In this document: piece by piece, positions 18,207 through 26,870 of the stretch | How positions within the stretch are numbered: position 1 is the first letter of the stretch | How the letters are laid out: every line of letters starts with the position of its first letter | Source of the DNA: Indioceanicola profundi | Lineage (GTDB): Bacteria > Pseudomonadota > Alphaproteobacteria > Azospirillales > Azospirillaceae | Assembly: GCF_003568845.1 (NCBI RefSeq) | Contig: NZ_CP030126.1 | Span: 2,649,501 to 2,713,500 of the forward strand | DNA length: 64,000 nucleotides | Direction of reading: 5' to 3' | Position numbers and translations under genes: made by a program | Notes under the pieces: generated by a model | Databases searched by the model: none | Told to the model about the DNA's origin: nothing | The model's input: only the letters and a program-made list of their open reading frames with translations

Positions 18207-18962
18207 ATGACCGCACAGGCCAGCGCCCGCACCACCGTGGATGCCGGAGAGATCGAGCGCTTTTCGGCGATCGCGGCCGAATGGTGGGACCCCAGGGGCA
18301 AGTTCCGGCCGCTGCACAAGCTGAACCCGCTGCGGCTGGCCTATATCCGCGATGCCGTCTGCACCCATCTGGGTCGTGATCCGCTTTCGCCGCAGCCGCT
18401 GGCCGGCGTGCGCATCGTGGATGTGGGCTGCGGCGGCGGGCTGATCGCGGAGCCGCTGGCCCGGATGGGGGCCGAGGTGGTGGGCATCGACGCCGCCGAG
18501 CGGAACGTGAAGACGGCCGCCGCCCATGCGGCGGAAGGCGGAGTCGCTGTGGATTACCGCGCCACCACGGCGGAGGAGCTGGCCGCCGCCGGCGAGACCT
18601 TCGACGTGGTGGTGGCGCTGGAGATCGTGGAGCATGTGGCCGATGTCGACCTGTTCCTGGAGGCGCTGACCCGGATGGCGCGGCCCGGCGGGATGCTGTT
18701 CATGTCCACCATCAACCGCACGCCCAAGAGCTGGCTGTTCGCAATCGTGGGGGCGGAGTACGTGCTGCGCTGGCTGCCGCGCGGAACGCATGAATGGCGG
18801 AAGTTCCTGCGCCCGTCCGAACTGATCAACGGGCTGCGCCGGCACGGGGCCGAGGTCAGGGAAGTGAAGGGCGTAGTCTATAACCCCGTTAACGACCGGT
18901 TTACCTTATCCTCTACTGATCTTGACGTGAACTACATGTTCCATGCCATTCGAGCTGTCTAA
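18207..18962 (+). CDS. ubiG: ubiquinone biosynthesis O-methyltransferase
   Basis: This 251-residue SAM-dependent enzyme carries out both O-methylation steps of ubiquinone synthesis. Family marks are ERFSAIAAEWWDPRGKFRPL near the N terminus and LNPLRLAYIRD next. The SAM site is VDVGCGGGLIAEPLARMGA, followed by GIDAAERNVKTA. The C-terminal part has STINRTPKSWLFAIVGAEYV and RGTHEWRKFLRPSEL. The ATG at 18207 is chosen because it gives the standard N terminus. Its position beside lysC is a common alphaproteobacterial arrangement, though here the two genes diverge. Confidence 0.95.
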   Translation: MTAQASARTTVDAGEIERFSAIAAEWWDPRGKFRPLHKLNPLRLAYIRDAVCTHLGRDPLSPQPLAGVRIVDVGCGGGLIAEPLARMGAEVVGIDAAERNVKTAAAHAAEGGVAVDYRATTAEELAAAGETFDVVVALEIVEHVADVDLFLEALTRMARPGGMLFMSTINRTPKSWLFAIVGAEYVLRWLPRGTHEWRKFLRPSELINGLRRHGAEVREVKGVVYNPVNDRFTLSSTDLDVNYMFHAIRAV

Positions 18963-19056
18963 AAGGTATAGGTTCGCTAAAATTTGTCTCTTTCCGTCGA
19001 CAGACGATAGAGAACACTGCACACTCTGATGTGAGTGCGGCAACAAACCGTGTCCC

Positions 19057-20733
19057 ATGCCCATCAACGTGGACTCTGCGGCATCTTTTCGGTCGTCCAA
19101 TGCCAGGACGCGGTTGATCCTTCTTGTAGGGGCGGTGGCGGCGCTGTTCGTAGCCCTTCTTCTCGGCTACGGCGCCTGGGACGACCGGGTCGAGGAGTTC
19201 CGCACGGCGGAAAAGCTGGCGCAACATACGGCGGTTCTGGTTGAGCAGCATGCCGACAGCCTGTTCGAGCAGAGCGAGTTCCTGGTCCGGGAGGTGGCGG
19301 ACATCGCCCATGCCGCGGAGGGAGCGCCGGTTTCCCTGGCGGACCACCAGCGTCTGCGCGATCTGGTCCGAGCCGGTCCGCACATCCACTCTGCCTTCGT
19401 TGCGGACGCCAAGGGACAGGTGATCCTGTCCAGCCTGGCTTTCCCGGCGCATCCGGTAAATCTCAACAACGCCTACAGTTTCCGGCAGTTGGCCGCGGGC
19501 GAGGTCGAACTGGTGGTCGGCCGCCATCCCTTCAGCGCCTTCGCCGGAGAGCCCACGATCGGCATCATGCGTCCGATCCGCTCGGAAGGGCGATTCATCG
19601 GGGTTGCCGCCGTCCTGATGTCCACGACCCATTACAAGGACTTCTTCGACCGCATCGATATCGGCTACCCGCTGAGCATCGCGCTTGTCCGGGAGGACGG
19701 GCGCGTGCTGGTGCAGCAGCCGCCGGCACAGGCCGCCGTCGGCTACACCGCCCCCGTGAAGGGGCTTGAGACGATGCCGGACGAGGAGCTGGCCCGCGGC
19801 GTGTATCCGCTGGACGGGATGGACAGGATCATCGCCATCAATCGGATCGGCCATCAGGATGTCTGGGTGCTGGTCGGGCTGGACGTGCAGAGCGTCGAGG
19901 ACCGCTGGATGGGCCATGTGGTGGAGCACACGGCCTTCATGTCGGTGTCCCTGGTCGGCATCACTTCCCTGACGGTGCTGGCGATCGGCTGGGCGTCGCG
20001 GGAAAGGCGGGCGCGGGCGGGGCTGGAACTGGCCAACCGCACGCTGGAAAGCCGGGTGGCCGATCGCACCGCCGCCCTGACCAAGGCCAATACCCGCCTG
20101 TCCAACGCCCTGAAAGACAAGGAGACCCTGTTCCGCGAGGTGCATCACCGCGTGAAGAACAATCTTCAGATCATCGCCAGCCTGCTGCGCCTGCAATCGA
20201 TGCGCATGCCGCCGGAGGTGCGCGGTAATTTCGAGGACACGCTGAACCGCATCCACTCCATGGGGTTGGTGCACGAGCTGCTGTACCGCAGCAACCAACC
20301 CGCCAATGTGAATTTCGGGGAGTATCTGGAGGCCCTCGCCTCCTGCGTGGCCGAATCCAATCTGGACATGCCGGATCGCGTTGTCCTGGAGATGAAGGCG
20401 GAGCCGCTGGCGCTGGACCTGGAAACGGCAATTCCCATGGGGCTGCTGGTCAACGAGCTGCTGACCAACGCGCTCAAGCACGCCTTCCCCAATGGGCGGC
20501 GCGGAGTCCTTCGGGTCATGCTGACCTCGGCCGCCGACGGGAGCATCCTGCTCCGCGTCGAGGATGACGGAATCGGGCTGCCGCCTTCCGGCGCAACCGG
20601 CGGCGGGATCGGGCTGACGCTGGTGCGATCCCTGGCGGAGCAGGTGGGCGCCCGCCTGGAGCAGAGCGCACGTCAGGGCGGCGGTTCGGTATGGTGCGTG
20701 GAACTGCCGGGAGAACACCGCTCCGCCGCTTGA
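19057..20733 (+). CDS. membrane sensor histidine kinase, HisKA_2 type
   Basis: This 558-residue kinase has two membrane spans (about 18-42 and 285-312) flanking a periplasmic sensor of about 240 residues. The sensor looks Cache-like (HADSLFEQSEFLVREV, then SAFVADAKGQVILSS and GVAAVLMSTTHYKDFF). A coiled-coil (NRTLESRVADRTAAL) leads to the phosphoacceptor box EVHHRVKNNLQIIASLLRLQ, which defines the HisKA_2 class. The ATPase has NELLTNALKHAF, DDGIGLPPSG and GGGIGLTLVRSL. Such kinases often act in stress or light signalling. No partner is adjacent; the receiver at 21995 is the nearest candidate. Confidence 0.9.
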   Translation: MPINVDSAASFRSSNARTRLILLVGAVAALFVALLLGYGAWDDRVEEFRTAEKLAQHTAVLVEQHADSLFEQSEFLVREVADIAHAAEGAPVSLADHQRLRDLVRAGPHIHSAFVADAKGQVILSSLAFPAHPVNLNNAYSFRQLAAGEVELVVGRHPFSAFAGEPTIGIMRPIRSEGRFIGVAAVLMSTTHYKDFFDRIDIGYPLSIALVREDGRVLVQQPPAQAAVGYTAPVKGLETMPDEELARGVYPLDGMDRIIAINRIGHQDVWVLVGLDVQSVEDRWMGHVVEHTAFMSVSLVGITSLTVLAIGWASRERRARAGLELANRTLESRVADRTAALTKANTRLSNALKDKETLFREVHHRVKNNLQIIASLLRLQSMRMPPEVRGNFEDTLNRIHSMGLVHELLYRSNQPANVNFGEYLEALASCVAESNLDMPDRVVLEMKAEPLALDLETAIPMGLLVNELLTNALKHAFPNGRRGVLRVMLTSAADGSILLRVEDDGIGLPPSGATGGGIGLTLVRSLAEQVGARLEQSARQGGGSVWCVELPGEHRSAA

Positions 20734-20761
20734 GGCCCGCCCGTTTCCCGGCTGGCGTCCG

Positions 20762-21187
20762 TCAGGAATTGTGGGTCGGAACCCATGGGATGCGGGCGAA
20801 GGAGATTCCCTCCTCCTTCAACTCCTCGGCCTGCTTCGTCGTGGTTTCGCCATAGATGGCGCGGGTCTCCACCTCGCCGTAGTGAATCTTCCGCGCCTCT
20901 TCCGCGAACTGGTCGCCGACATAGTCGGCGGAGGACTCCACCTTCTGACGCAGTTCGCGGAGCTGCTGCATCAGTTCCGCCGCCTTGGCGGCATCGGCTC
21001 CGACGTCGCGCTGTCTGGAGCCGGAGCGGGCGATGCTGGGCGCCATCGGGGCCTTCCCCACGTCCCTGCCGCCGCAGGCGGGACAGTGAATAGCGTGGGC
21101 CGCCGCCTGCTCCTCATAGCTGTCGCTGTTGCGGAACCAAGCCTCGAACCGGTGGCCTTCCGCGCATTTCAGTTCGAACTTGATCAT
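20762..21187 (-). CDS. DUF1178 family protein
   Basis: This 141-residue protein begins MIKFELKCAEGHRFEAWFRN and has a later CPACGG pair, so three cysteines and a His may bind zinc. The conserved end is GETTTKQAEELKEEGISFAR. This matches DUF1178, which in many alphaproteobacteria is encoded next to a nitrilase-family gene and grxC. Here those two genes sit 23 kb away at 43-44 kb, so the cluster has been split. It is convergent with the histidine kinase and divergent from the methyltransferase. Confidence 0.88.
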   Translation of the reverse strand: MIKFELKCAEGHRFEAWFRNSDSYEEQAAAHAIHCPACGGRDVGKAPMAPSIARSGSRQRDVGADAAKAAELMQQLRELRQKVESSADYVGDQFAEEARKIHYGEVETRAIYGETTTKQAEELKEEGISFARIPWVPTHNS

Positions 21188-21298
21188 GACCGTTATCAGG
21201 AACGGGCGGGCGGCGCCGGCACGCCCGCGACCGGGTTGTCGTATGGTTTCCTGAATATGGTAGGAAAAACGAATTTGGACAATCACCGGACGCCCGCG

Positions 21299-21883
21299 AT
21301 GTTGCCGCATGCCGCCCTGTCCCCGCCCTCCCCCTGGGTGGTCCGCTTCGCGCCGCTGGTGCGCAGCCATGGCCCCGTGCTGGACCTGGCCTGCGGCTCG
21401 GGGCGGCATCTGCGCCTGTTCCACGACCGCGGCCACCCGGTCACCGGAGTGGATCTGGACCTGCGCGGCGTCGCCGACCTGCAGGGGGCCGACGGCGTCC
21501 GACTGGTCGGGGCCGACCTGGAGAACGGCAATCCCTGGCCTCTGGGGCTGGAGCGCTTCGCCGCGGTCGTGGTGACCAATTATCTCTACCGCCCCCTGCT
21601 GCCCATCCTGCCAGAGGTGCTGGAGCCGGGCGGGCTACTGATCTATGAGACCTTCGCCCGCGGCAACGGGCGGCTGGGCCGTCCCTCTTCCTCCGCCTTC
21701 CTGCTGCGTAGCGGGGAGCTGCTGGAGCTTGCGCGGGACCGGCTGCAGGTGGTCGCCTACGAGCATGGGGAGGTGGCGAGCCCCAAGGCCGCTGTGGTCC
21801 AGCGACTGTGCGCGGTCAACGACCTGTCTCCCGCGCCAGACCTGGACGGCGACCCGGAGCCGCGGCCTCTTCCAACACCCTGA
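21299..21883 (+). CDS. class I SAM-dependent methyltransferase
   Basis: This protein of about 194 residues has the SAM-binding motif LDLACGSGRHLRLF, followed by HPVTGVDLDL with the ribose-binding Asp and a VVTNYLYRPLLPILPEVL segment. A GGLLIYETFARGNG strand matches small methyltransferases close to the TehB/UbiE type. The substrate is unknown. An earlier in-frame ATG at 21257 would add 14 residues; neither start has a strong ribosome binding site. The gene is divergent from the DUF1178 gene. Confidence 0.8.
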   Translation: MLPHAALSPPSPWVVRFAPLVRSHGPVLDLACGSGRHLRLFHDRGHPVTGVDLDLRGVADLQGADGVRLVGADLENGNPWPLGLERFAAVVVTNYLYRPLLPILPEVLEPGGLLIYETFARGNGRLGRPSSSAFLLRSGELLELARDRLQVVAYEHGEVASPKAAVVQRLCAVNDLSPAPDLDGDPEPRPLPTP

Positions 21884-21994
21884 GAAAGCTGTCCGTGACA
21901 AGGATGGGGTCCGCCAGGACGAACCGTCCATGCATCCGTTCTTGACCGCGAGATCGGAGTAAACGCGAATGGTCCCAACCGAGGAGGGCCATGC

Positions 21995-22369
21995 ATGGAC
22001 GGAACGGCATCCCGTCACCTGATCGTCGCTGACGACGAGATGATCAGCGCCCTCGCCCTGGAGCGCGCCTTGACGCGCAAAGGGTTCCGGGTATCGCTGG
22101 CCGGCAACGGACAGGCGGCGCTGGACATTCATGAGCGCGATCCGGCCGACCTGCTGGTGACCGACCTGCGCATGCCGAAGCTGTCGGGGGCGGAGCTGGT
22201 GCGCCGGGTCCGGGAAGACCGGCCGGACCTGCCGGTCATCATCGCCACCGGCTACCGGCGCGAGGATTCGGAAATCCTGGCCGGGCCGCATACCCTGATC
22301 CTGACCAAGCCGTTGAGCCCGCAGGAAGTGCTGGCGGCGATCCGCAGCCTGCTGGACGCGGAGGCTTAG
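21995..22369 (+). CDS. single-domain response regulator
   Basis: This 124-residue protein is only a receiver domain. It has the acidic pair in LIVADDEMISALALE, the phosphoacceptor Asp in LLVTDLRMPKLSG, the switch Thr in IIATGYRREDSE and the Lys in LILTKPLSPQEVL. No output domain is present, so it probably works in a phosphorelay or by protein contact. A strong GAGGAGGG ribosome binding site precedes the ATG. The HisKA_2 kinase 1.3 kb upstream is a possible partner, but two unrelated genes lie between them. Confidence 0.9.
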   Translation: MDGTASRHLIVADDEMISALALERALTRKGFRVSLAGNGQAALDIHERDPADLLVTDLRMPKLSGAELVRRVREDRPDLPVIIATGYRREDSEILAGPHTLILTKPLSPQEVLAAIRSLLDAEA

Positions 22370-22475
22370 GAGGCATCCGCAGGCGCAGGAGGAGTGGCAG
22401 GGCACTTCGGCCCCCGGCGGCGCGTTGCAGGATGGATGAGCGTCCCTGCCCAGTCTGAGTGCGTCTGAGGATTCG

Positions 22476-23393
22476 ATGTTCGCGAGTTGGACCGCGCCGC
22501 CTGAAACCATTCCCGTAACCCCATGCCGGGCGCGTAGCGAAGACGCCATATGGCTGAAGGACGGGCGACGGCTGGGCTATGCCGTCTATGGCGACCCGGA
22601 AGGACCGCCGGTCCTGTATTTCCACGGCTATCCCAACTGCCGGCGCGAAGCGGGGCTGCTGCCTGTCCGCGACGTGCGGCTGATCGCCCTCGACCGGCCG
22701 GGCTACGGAATGTCCGATCCCCGGCCGGGGCGCACCCTGCTGGACTGGGCGGACGATGTGGCGGCGCTGATGGACGCGCTGGAGATCGAGCGGGCGCATC
22801 TGCTGGGCATGTCGGGCGGCGGCCCCTTCGCCGCGGCCTGCGCTTATGCCCTGCCGGAGCGGATCGTCGGCACGGCGCTGGTCTGCCCGTTGGGACCGGC
22901 GGGCCGGCGACTGGGCGGCTACAGCCCGGCGGGGCTTCTGCTGCATCTGGGGCGGCGGAAGCGGATGATGCGGCTGGCGGCCGGCGTCGCCCACCGGGTG
23001 ATTCACCGCGGCGATCCGCTGAACCTCGCCCGCCGGCTGCGCCGCGGCTTCGGCATGGCCTATGCGCAGATGGATGTGCTGGGCGGCGGGGCGGACGAGC
23101 TGATCGTGGAGGGCTGGCGCGAGGCGCTGCGCCAGGGGGTGGAAGGACCGCTGGACGATGCCCGGTGCTTCGCCAGCCCCTGGGGGTTCGACGTGTCGGC
23201 GATCCGCACGCCCGTGGCCGTGTGGCACGGGCTGGCCGACCGGACGGTGCCGCCGCAGGCCAGCCGCTGGTACGCGGCCAATATTCCAGGCGCGCGGGGG
23301 CACTTCATCGAAGGGGAGGGCCATTTCTCCCTGATCTACAAGTACCATGCGGAAATCCTGGGCGGGCTGCTCTCAACGGATCGGCGGGGATGA
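22476..23393 (+). CDS. alpha/beta hydrolase
   Basis: This 305-residue protein has the hydrolase fold. The oxyanion loop is YFHGYPNCRREAG, the strand LIALDRPGYGMSDPRPG follows, and the nucleophile elbow is GMSGGGP (Ser about residue 112). The acid and base are likely the Asp in HGLADRTVPP and the His in GEGHFSLIY. A helical cap lies at about 150-240. The GYPNCRREA pattern is common in esterases and haloperoxidase-like hydrolases of unknown substrate. It stands alone in its direction before phhA. Confidence 0.88.
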   Translation: MFASWTAPPETIPVTPCRARSEDAIWLKDGRRLGYAVYGDPEGPPVLYFHGYPNCRREAGLLPVRDVRLIALDRPGYGMSDPRPGRTLLDWADDVAALMDALEIERAHLLGMSGGGPFAAACAYALPERIVGTALVCPLGPAGRRLGGYSPAGLLLHLGRRKRMMRLAAGVAHRVIHRGDPLNLARRLRRGFGMAYAQMDVLGGGADELIVEGWREALRQGVEGPLDDARCFASPWGFDVSAIRTPVAVWHGLADRTVPPQASRWYAANIPGARGHFIEGEGHFSLIYKYHAEILGGLLSTDRRG

Positions 23394-23568
23394 AAGGCGG
23401 CATTGCCGCACTGCGAAACGGCCAGCGGCGGAAGGTTGCGGCAGCCGCCTGGATTGAAGCAGGAAATTGCCCTGAGAATGGGGCACCATAGCCGGATCGC
23501 AAGGAAATGGCCCGGCATGCCGCGATAAAATGCTGGAAACAGAATTCACCGGCGGGAGGAACCGAACC

Positions 23569-24483
23569 ATGTCGACGGGTGATGGCTTCAAGGAGAAGAC
23601 GGCCAACTCCGGCAAGACCGCCAAGCCGCTGCGCGGCGATTACTCGGCCATGCGCGACGATTTCACCATCGACCAGGGCTGGAGCCATTACAGCGCGGAG
23701 GAGCATGACCGCTGGCGCCGTCTGTATGAGCGGCAGTCCAGGCTGCTGCCGCGCTACGCCGCCCCTGAATATATGGATTGCCTGTCCAGGCTGGACGCCG
23801 GGGACGGTATCCCGGACTTCGAGCGCGCTTCCGCCAAGCTGCGCCAGGCGACAGGGTGGGAGATCGTGGCCGTGCCCGGCCTGATCCCGGAGGATGCCTT
23901 CTTCGGCCATCTGGCCAGCCGCCGCTTTCCGGTGACCAACTGGATCAGGACCGAGGCGGAGCTGGACTATCTGGAGGAGCCGGACGTCTTCCACGACTTC
24001 TTCGGCCATGTGCCGCTGCTGATGCATCCGGTCTTCGCCGACTATATGGAGGCCTATGGCAAGGGCGGGCTGCGCGCCATGAAGCTTGGCACCATGGACC
24101 AGCTTGCGCGTCTGTACTGGTACACGGTGGAGTTCGGGCTGATCCGTGACGGCGACAACGGGCTGAAGGTCTATGGCGCCGGCATCCTGTCCTCGGCAGG
24201 GGAGACGCCCTATTCCATCGAGGACTCCTCGCCCAACCGTGTCGCCTTCGATCTGGAGCGGGTGATGCGGACCCTGTACCGCATCGACGACTATCAGGAG
24301 ACCTACTTCGTCATCGACAGCTACGACCAGCTCTTCACCGAGACGCAGCAGGATTTCGGCCCGATCTATGAGCGGCTGAAGGGCCAGCCGGCGATTGCCG
24401 CCGATGCCGTGCTGCCCACCGACCGCATCTACACCCGCGGCACCGGGGCAAGGAAGCTGGGGAAGAGTCAGGCGGCGGAGTGA
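23569..24483 (+). CDS. phhA: phenylalanine 4-monooxygenase
   Basis: This 304-residue enzyme hydroxylates phenylalanine to tyrosine with a tetrahydropterin and Fe(II). The iron ligands are visible: two His in EPDVFHDFFGHVPLLM and a Glu in YWYTVEFGLI. Other family segments are GWEIVAVPGLIPEDAFFGHL, RRFPVTNWIR and GAGILSSAGETPYSIE. The ATG at 23569 is chosen over one at 23530 because GGGAGGA lies just upstream. No pterin recycling gene (phhB) is adjacent. It is followed 49 bases later by the creatininase-family gene. Confidence 0.95.
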   Translation: MSTGDGFKEKTANSGKTAKPLRGDYSAMRDDFTIDQGWSHYSAEEHDRWRRLYERQSRLLPRYAAPEYMDCLSRLDAGDGIPDFERASAKLRQATGWEIVAVPGLIPEDAFFGHLASRRFPVTNWIRTEAELDYLEEPDVFHDFFGHVPLLMHPVFADYMEAYGKGGLRAMKLGTMDQLARLYWYTVEFGLIRDGDNGLKVYGAGILSSAGETPYSIEDSSPNRVAFDLERVMRTLYRIDDYQETYFVIDSYDQLFTETQQDFGPIYERLKGQPAIAADAVLPTDRIYTRGTGARKLGKSQAAE

Positions 24484-24532
24484 GAAGCTTGAGCCATCCG
24501 CCCCGGCTGACTAGCCTGGGAGCCCCATTTCG

Positions 24533-25306
24533 ATGAGCAGGCAGGCGAACATGCGGCTGCAACTGATGACCTGGCCGGAGGTCGAGCATTATCTGGAGAA
24601 CCGGCGCGACGTGATCGTGCCCATCGGCTCCACCGAGCAGCACGGCCCGACCGGCCTGATTGGCACGGATGCGCTGACTGCGGACGCCATTGCCATCCGG
24701 CTGGGCGAGACGGTGGGGGCTGTTGTGGCGCCCTGCCTGTCCATCGGCATGGCGCACCACCATCTGGCCTTCAAAGGCACGATGACGTTGCGGCCGACCA
24801 CGCTGATCGCGGTGGTACAGGACGTTGTCGCGTCGCTGGCCCGGCACGGCTTCCAGCGGGTTCTGTTCGTCAACGGTCATGGCGGGAACATCGCCACCGT
24901 CAACACCGCGATCCAGGAGATCCATGCCGCCGCCTCCCTGGCCGGCATGCCGTCGCCGGTCACGGCGCATCTGGCGAGCTGGTGGGACGGTCCGCGGGTG
25001 AAGGGGTTGAGCCGGGAGCTTTATGGCAGCCAGGAAGGCAGCCACGCCACCGCCAGCGAGGTCTCCGTCACCTGGGCGCTGCATCCCGACCGGGTGCAGG
25101 ACCGGGTTCTGGACCCGCAGGTGGCCCCGTCCAACGGCCCCTGGACCGATGCGCTGGATTACCGCGCCCGCCATCCGGACGGGCGAATCGGTTCCAACCC
25201 GGCCCTGTCGCGGCCCGAACATGGGGAGCGGCTGATGGCGGCGGCGGTGGAGGATCTCGCCGAACGCTACCGCCCCTGGGCAGGGCTGGAGGGCGGCGGC
25301 CGCTGA
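24533..25306 (+). CDS. creatininase family amidohydrolase
   Basis: This 257-residue metal enzyme matches the creatininase/FAPy deformylase/MftE family. Metal ligands are seen in VIVPIGSTEQHGPTGLIGTD (Glu, His, Asp) and FVNGHGGN (His), with a later Glu in QEGSHATASEVS. These enzymes hydrolyse cyclic amides or formamides, so the substrate is unclear. Its closeness to phhA (49 bases) suggests co-transcription but gives no clear pathway link. Confidence 0.88.
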   Translation: MSRQANMRLQLMTWPEVEHYLENRRDVIVPIGSTEQHGPTGLIGTDALTADAIAIRLGETVGAVVAPCLSIGMAHHHLAFKGTMTLRPTTLIAVVQDVVASLARHGFQRVLFVNGHGGNIATVNTAIQEIHAAASLAGMPSPVTAHLASWWDGPRVKGLSRELYGSQEGSHATASEVSVTWALHPDRVQDRVLDPQVAPSNGPWTDALDYRARHPDGRIGSNPALSRPEHGERLMAAAVEDLAERYRPWAGLEGGGR

Positions 25307-25390
25307 GGCCGGCCTGCGCGCATTCTTCTTTTCGCGGTGCGGAAATGCGGTGGAAGGCCGGAAACAGCTTTCCGCCGCCAAGGTCCCGGA

Positions 25391-25432
25391 CTCCGCTGGC
25401 GGAGCGGCCATGCGCAACGCTTCGCTTGCGCA
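25391..25432. repeat. two adjacent palindromes
   Basis: CTCCGC-TG-GCGGAG is followed by TGCGCAA-CGCTTCGC-TTGCGCA. The pair fills part of the 180-base gap between the creatininase gene and the MFS gene. It could be a terminator or another short interspersed palindrome. Confidence 0.5.
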
Positions 25433-25486
25433 ACACGGACCGGTCAGGCCCTATTGCGCGCACTACACCGTGCACGAACAGTCAAG

Positions 25487-26734
25487 ATGCCAACCCAGCC
25501 ATCTCCTTCCACCGCCGGCCGGCAAGTGCCGATGGCGGAGTTCGTCGCCATCGTCGCCCTGATGATGGCGCTGACCGCCCTGTCCATCGACGTGATGCTG
25601 CCGGCCCTGCCCGCCATCTCGGCCGATTTCGCCCTGGCCGGGGAGAATGACCGGCAGCTGGTCGTCACCACCTTCCTGATCGGGTTCGGGCTGGGCCAGC
25701 CGATCCACGGGCCGCTGTCCGACCGTTTCGGGCGCAAGCCGGTCCTGATGCTGGGGCTGTCGATCTTTGCCGTGGGCAGCGCCCTGGCCACCTGGGCGCC
25801 GGACTTCCAGACGCTGCTGATCGCCCGGCTGCTGCAGGGCTTCGGCGGCGCTGCGGCGCGGGTCGTCTCGAATGCCGTGGTGCGCGACTGCTTCTCCGGC
25901 CGGGAGATGGCGCGGGTGATGTCGATGGCCATGACGGTGTTCATCCTGGTTCCCATCGTCGCCCCGGCCGTGGGCACGGTGATCCAGATGGCAAGCGGAT
26001 GGCACAGCATCTTCGCGCTGCTGATGGTCGCCGCGGCCGTGACCGCCGCCTGGGTGGCGTTCCGCCTGCCGGAGACCCGCCGCGCCGAGGACCGGACCCC
26101 GCTTACTCCCTCATATCTGGCCCGCGCCGCCTGGCTTGTGGTCAGCAACCGGATCACGCTGGGCTACACGGTCGCGACCGGATTCCTGTTTGCCATCCTG
26201 ATGTCCTATGTCGGCAGCGCCCAGCAGTTGTTCGTGGAAGTATACGGGCTGGGCGACCTGTTCCCGCTGATGTTCGGGTCGCTGGCGGGCGCTATCGCCG
26301 TCGCCTCCATGGTCAATGCCCGTCTGGTGGCCCGCATGGGAACGCGCCGGCTGTCGCATCTGGCGCTGATCGGGCTGGTCGGGCTGTCGGCCGTGATGGC
26401 GGCGGCAGGCTTTCCGGCGAAGCCGCCGCTGGCCCTGCTGGGCATTTATCTCGGCGCATGCTTCTTCTGCTTCGGCCTGCTGATGCCGAACTTCAACGCC
26501 ATTGCCATGGAACCGCTGGGCCGCGTGGCGGGGATGGCGTCATCTTTCATCGGCTTCCTGACCACCGTGATGGGAGCGTTCGGCGGCTGGTTGATCGGCC
26601 AGAGCTTCGATGGCACGGCACGCCCCCTGGTGTTCGGCTTCGCAGCCCTGGGAGCGGCGGCGCTGGCAGTCGTCCTGGTGACCGAGAAGGGCCGGCTGCT
26701 GCAGCCTGCCCAGCCCGAGGATCGCGCCGCCTGA
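25487..26734 (+). CDS. MFS drug exporter, Bcr/CflA type
   Basis: This 415-residue inner-membrane protein has about 12 hydrophobic spans. The N-terminal segment FVAIVALMMALTALSIDVML and PALPAISADF are typical of the Bcr/CflA drug efflux family. The MFS motif A is GPLSDRFGRKPVLMLGL, and the fourth-to-fifth span holds RLLQGFGGAAARVVSNAVVRD. It probably pumps small toxic molecules or sulfonamide-like drugs outward by proton antiport; the substrate is not readable. The ATG at 25487 is used; an internal ATG at 25532 would remove 15 residues. Confidence 0.9.
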   Translation: MPTQPSPSTAGRQVPMAEFVAIVALMMALTALSIDVMLPALPAISADFALAGENDRQLVVTTFLIGFGLGQPIHGPLSDRFGRKPVLMLGLSIFAVGSALATWAPDFQTLLIARLLQGFGGAAARVVSNAVVRDCFSGREMARVMSMAMTVFILVPIVAPAVGTVIQMASGWHSIFALLMVAAAVTAAWVAFRLPETRRAEDRTPLTPSYLARAAWLVVSNRITLGYTVATGFLFAILMSYVGSAQQLFVEVYGLGDLFPLMFGSLAGAIAVASMVNARLVARMGTRRLSHLALIGLVGLSAVMAAAGFPAKPPLALLGIYLGACFFCFGLLMPNFNAIAMEPLGRVAGMASSFIGFLTTVMGAFGGWLIGQSFDGTARPLVFGFAALGAAALAVVLVTEKGRLLQPAQPEDRAA

Positions 26735-26870
26735 AACTTTCGAACTTAAGAATTACTCCGACCGCGTAGGTTGCGATTGAAGCACCTGCCAAGCTGGTGA
26801 TACTTATTCGTGACCGGAGGACAGGATCGCGGATTGCCGCCGGACGCAGGCGGAACCGGGCGGGGCACGG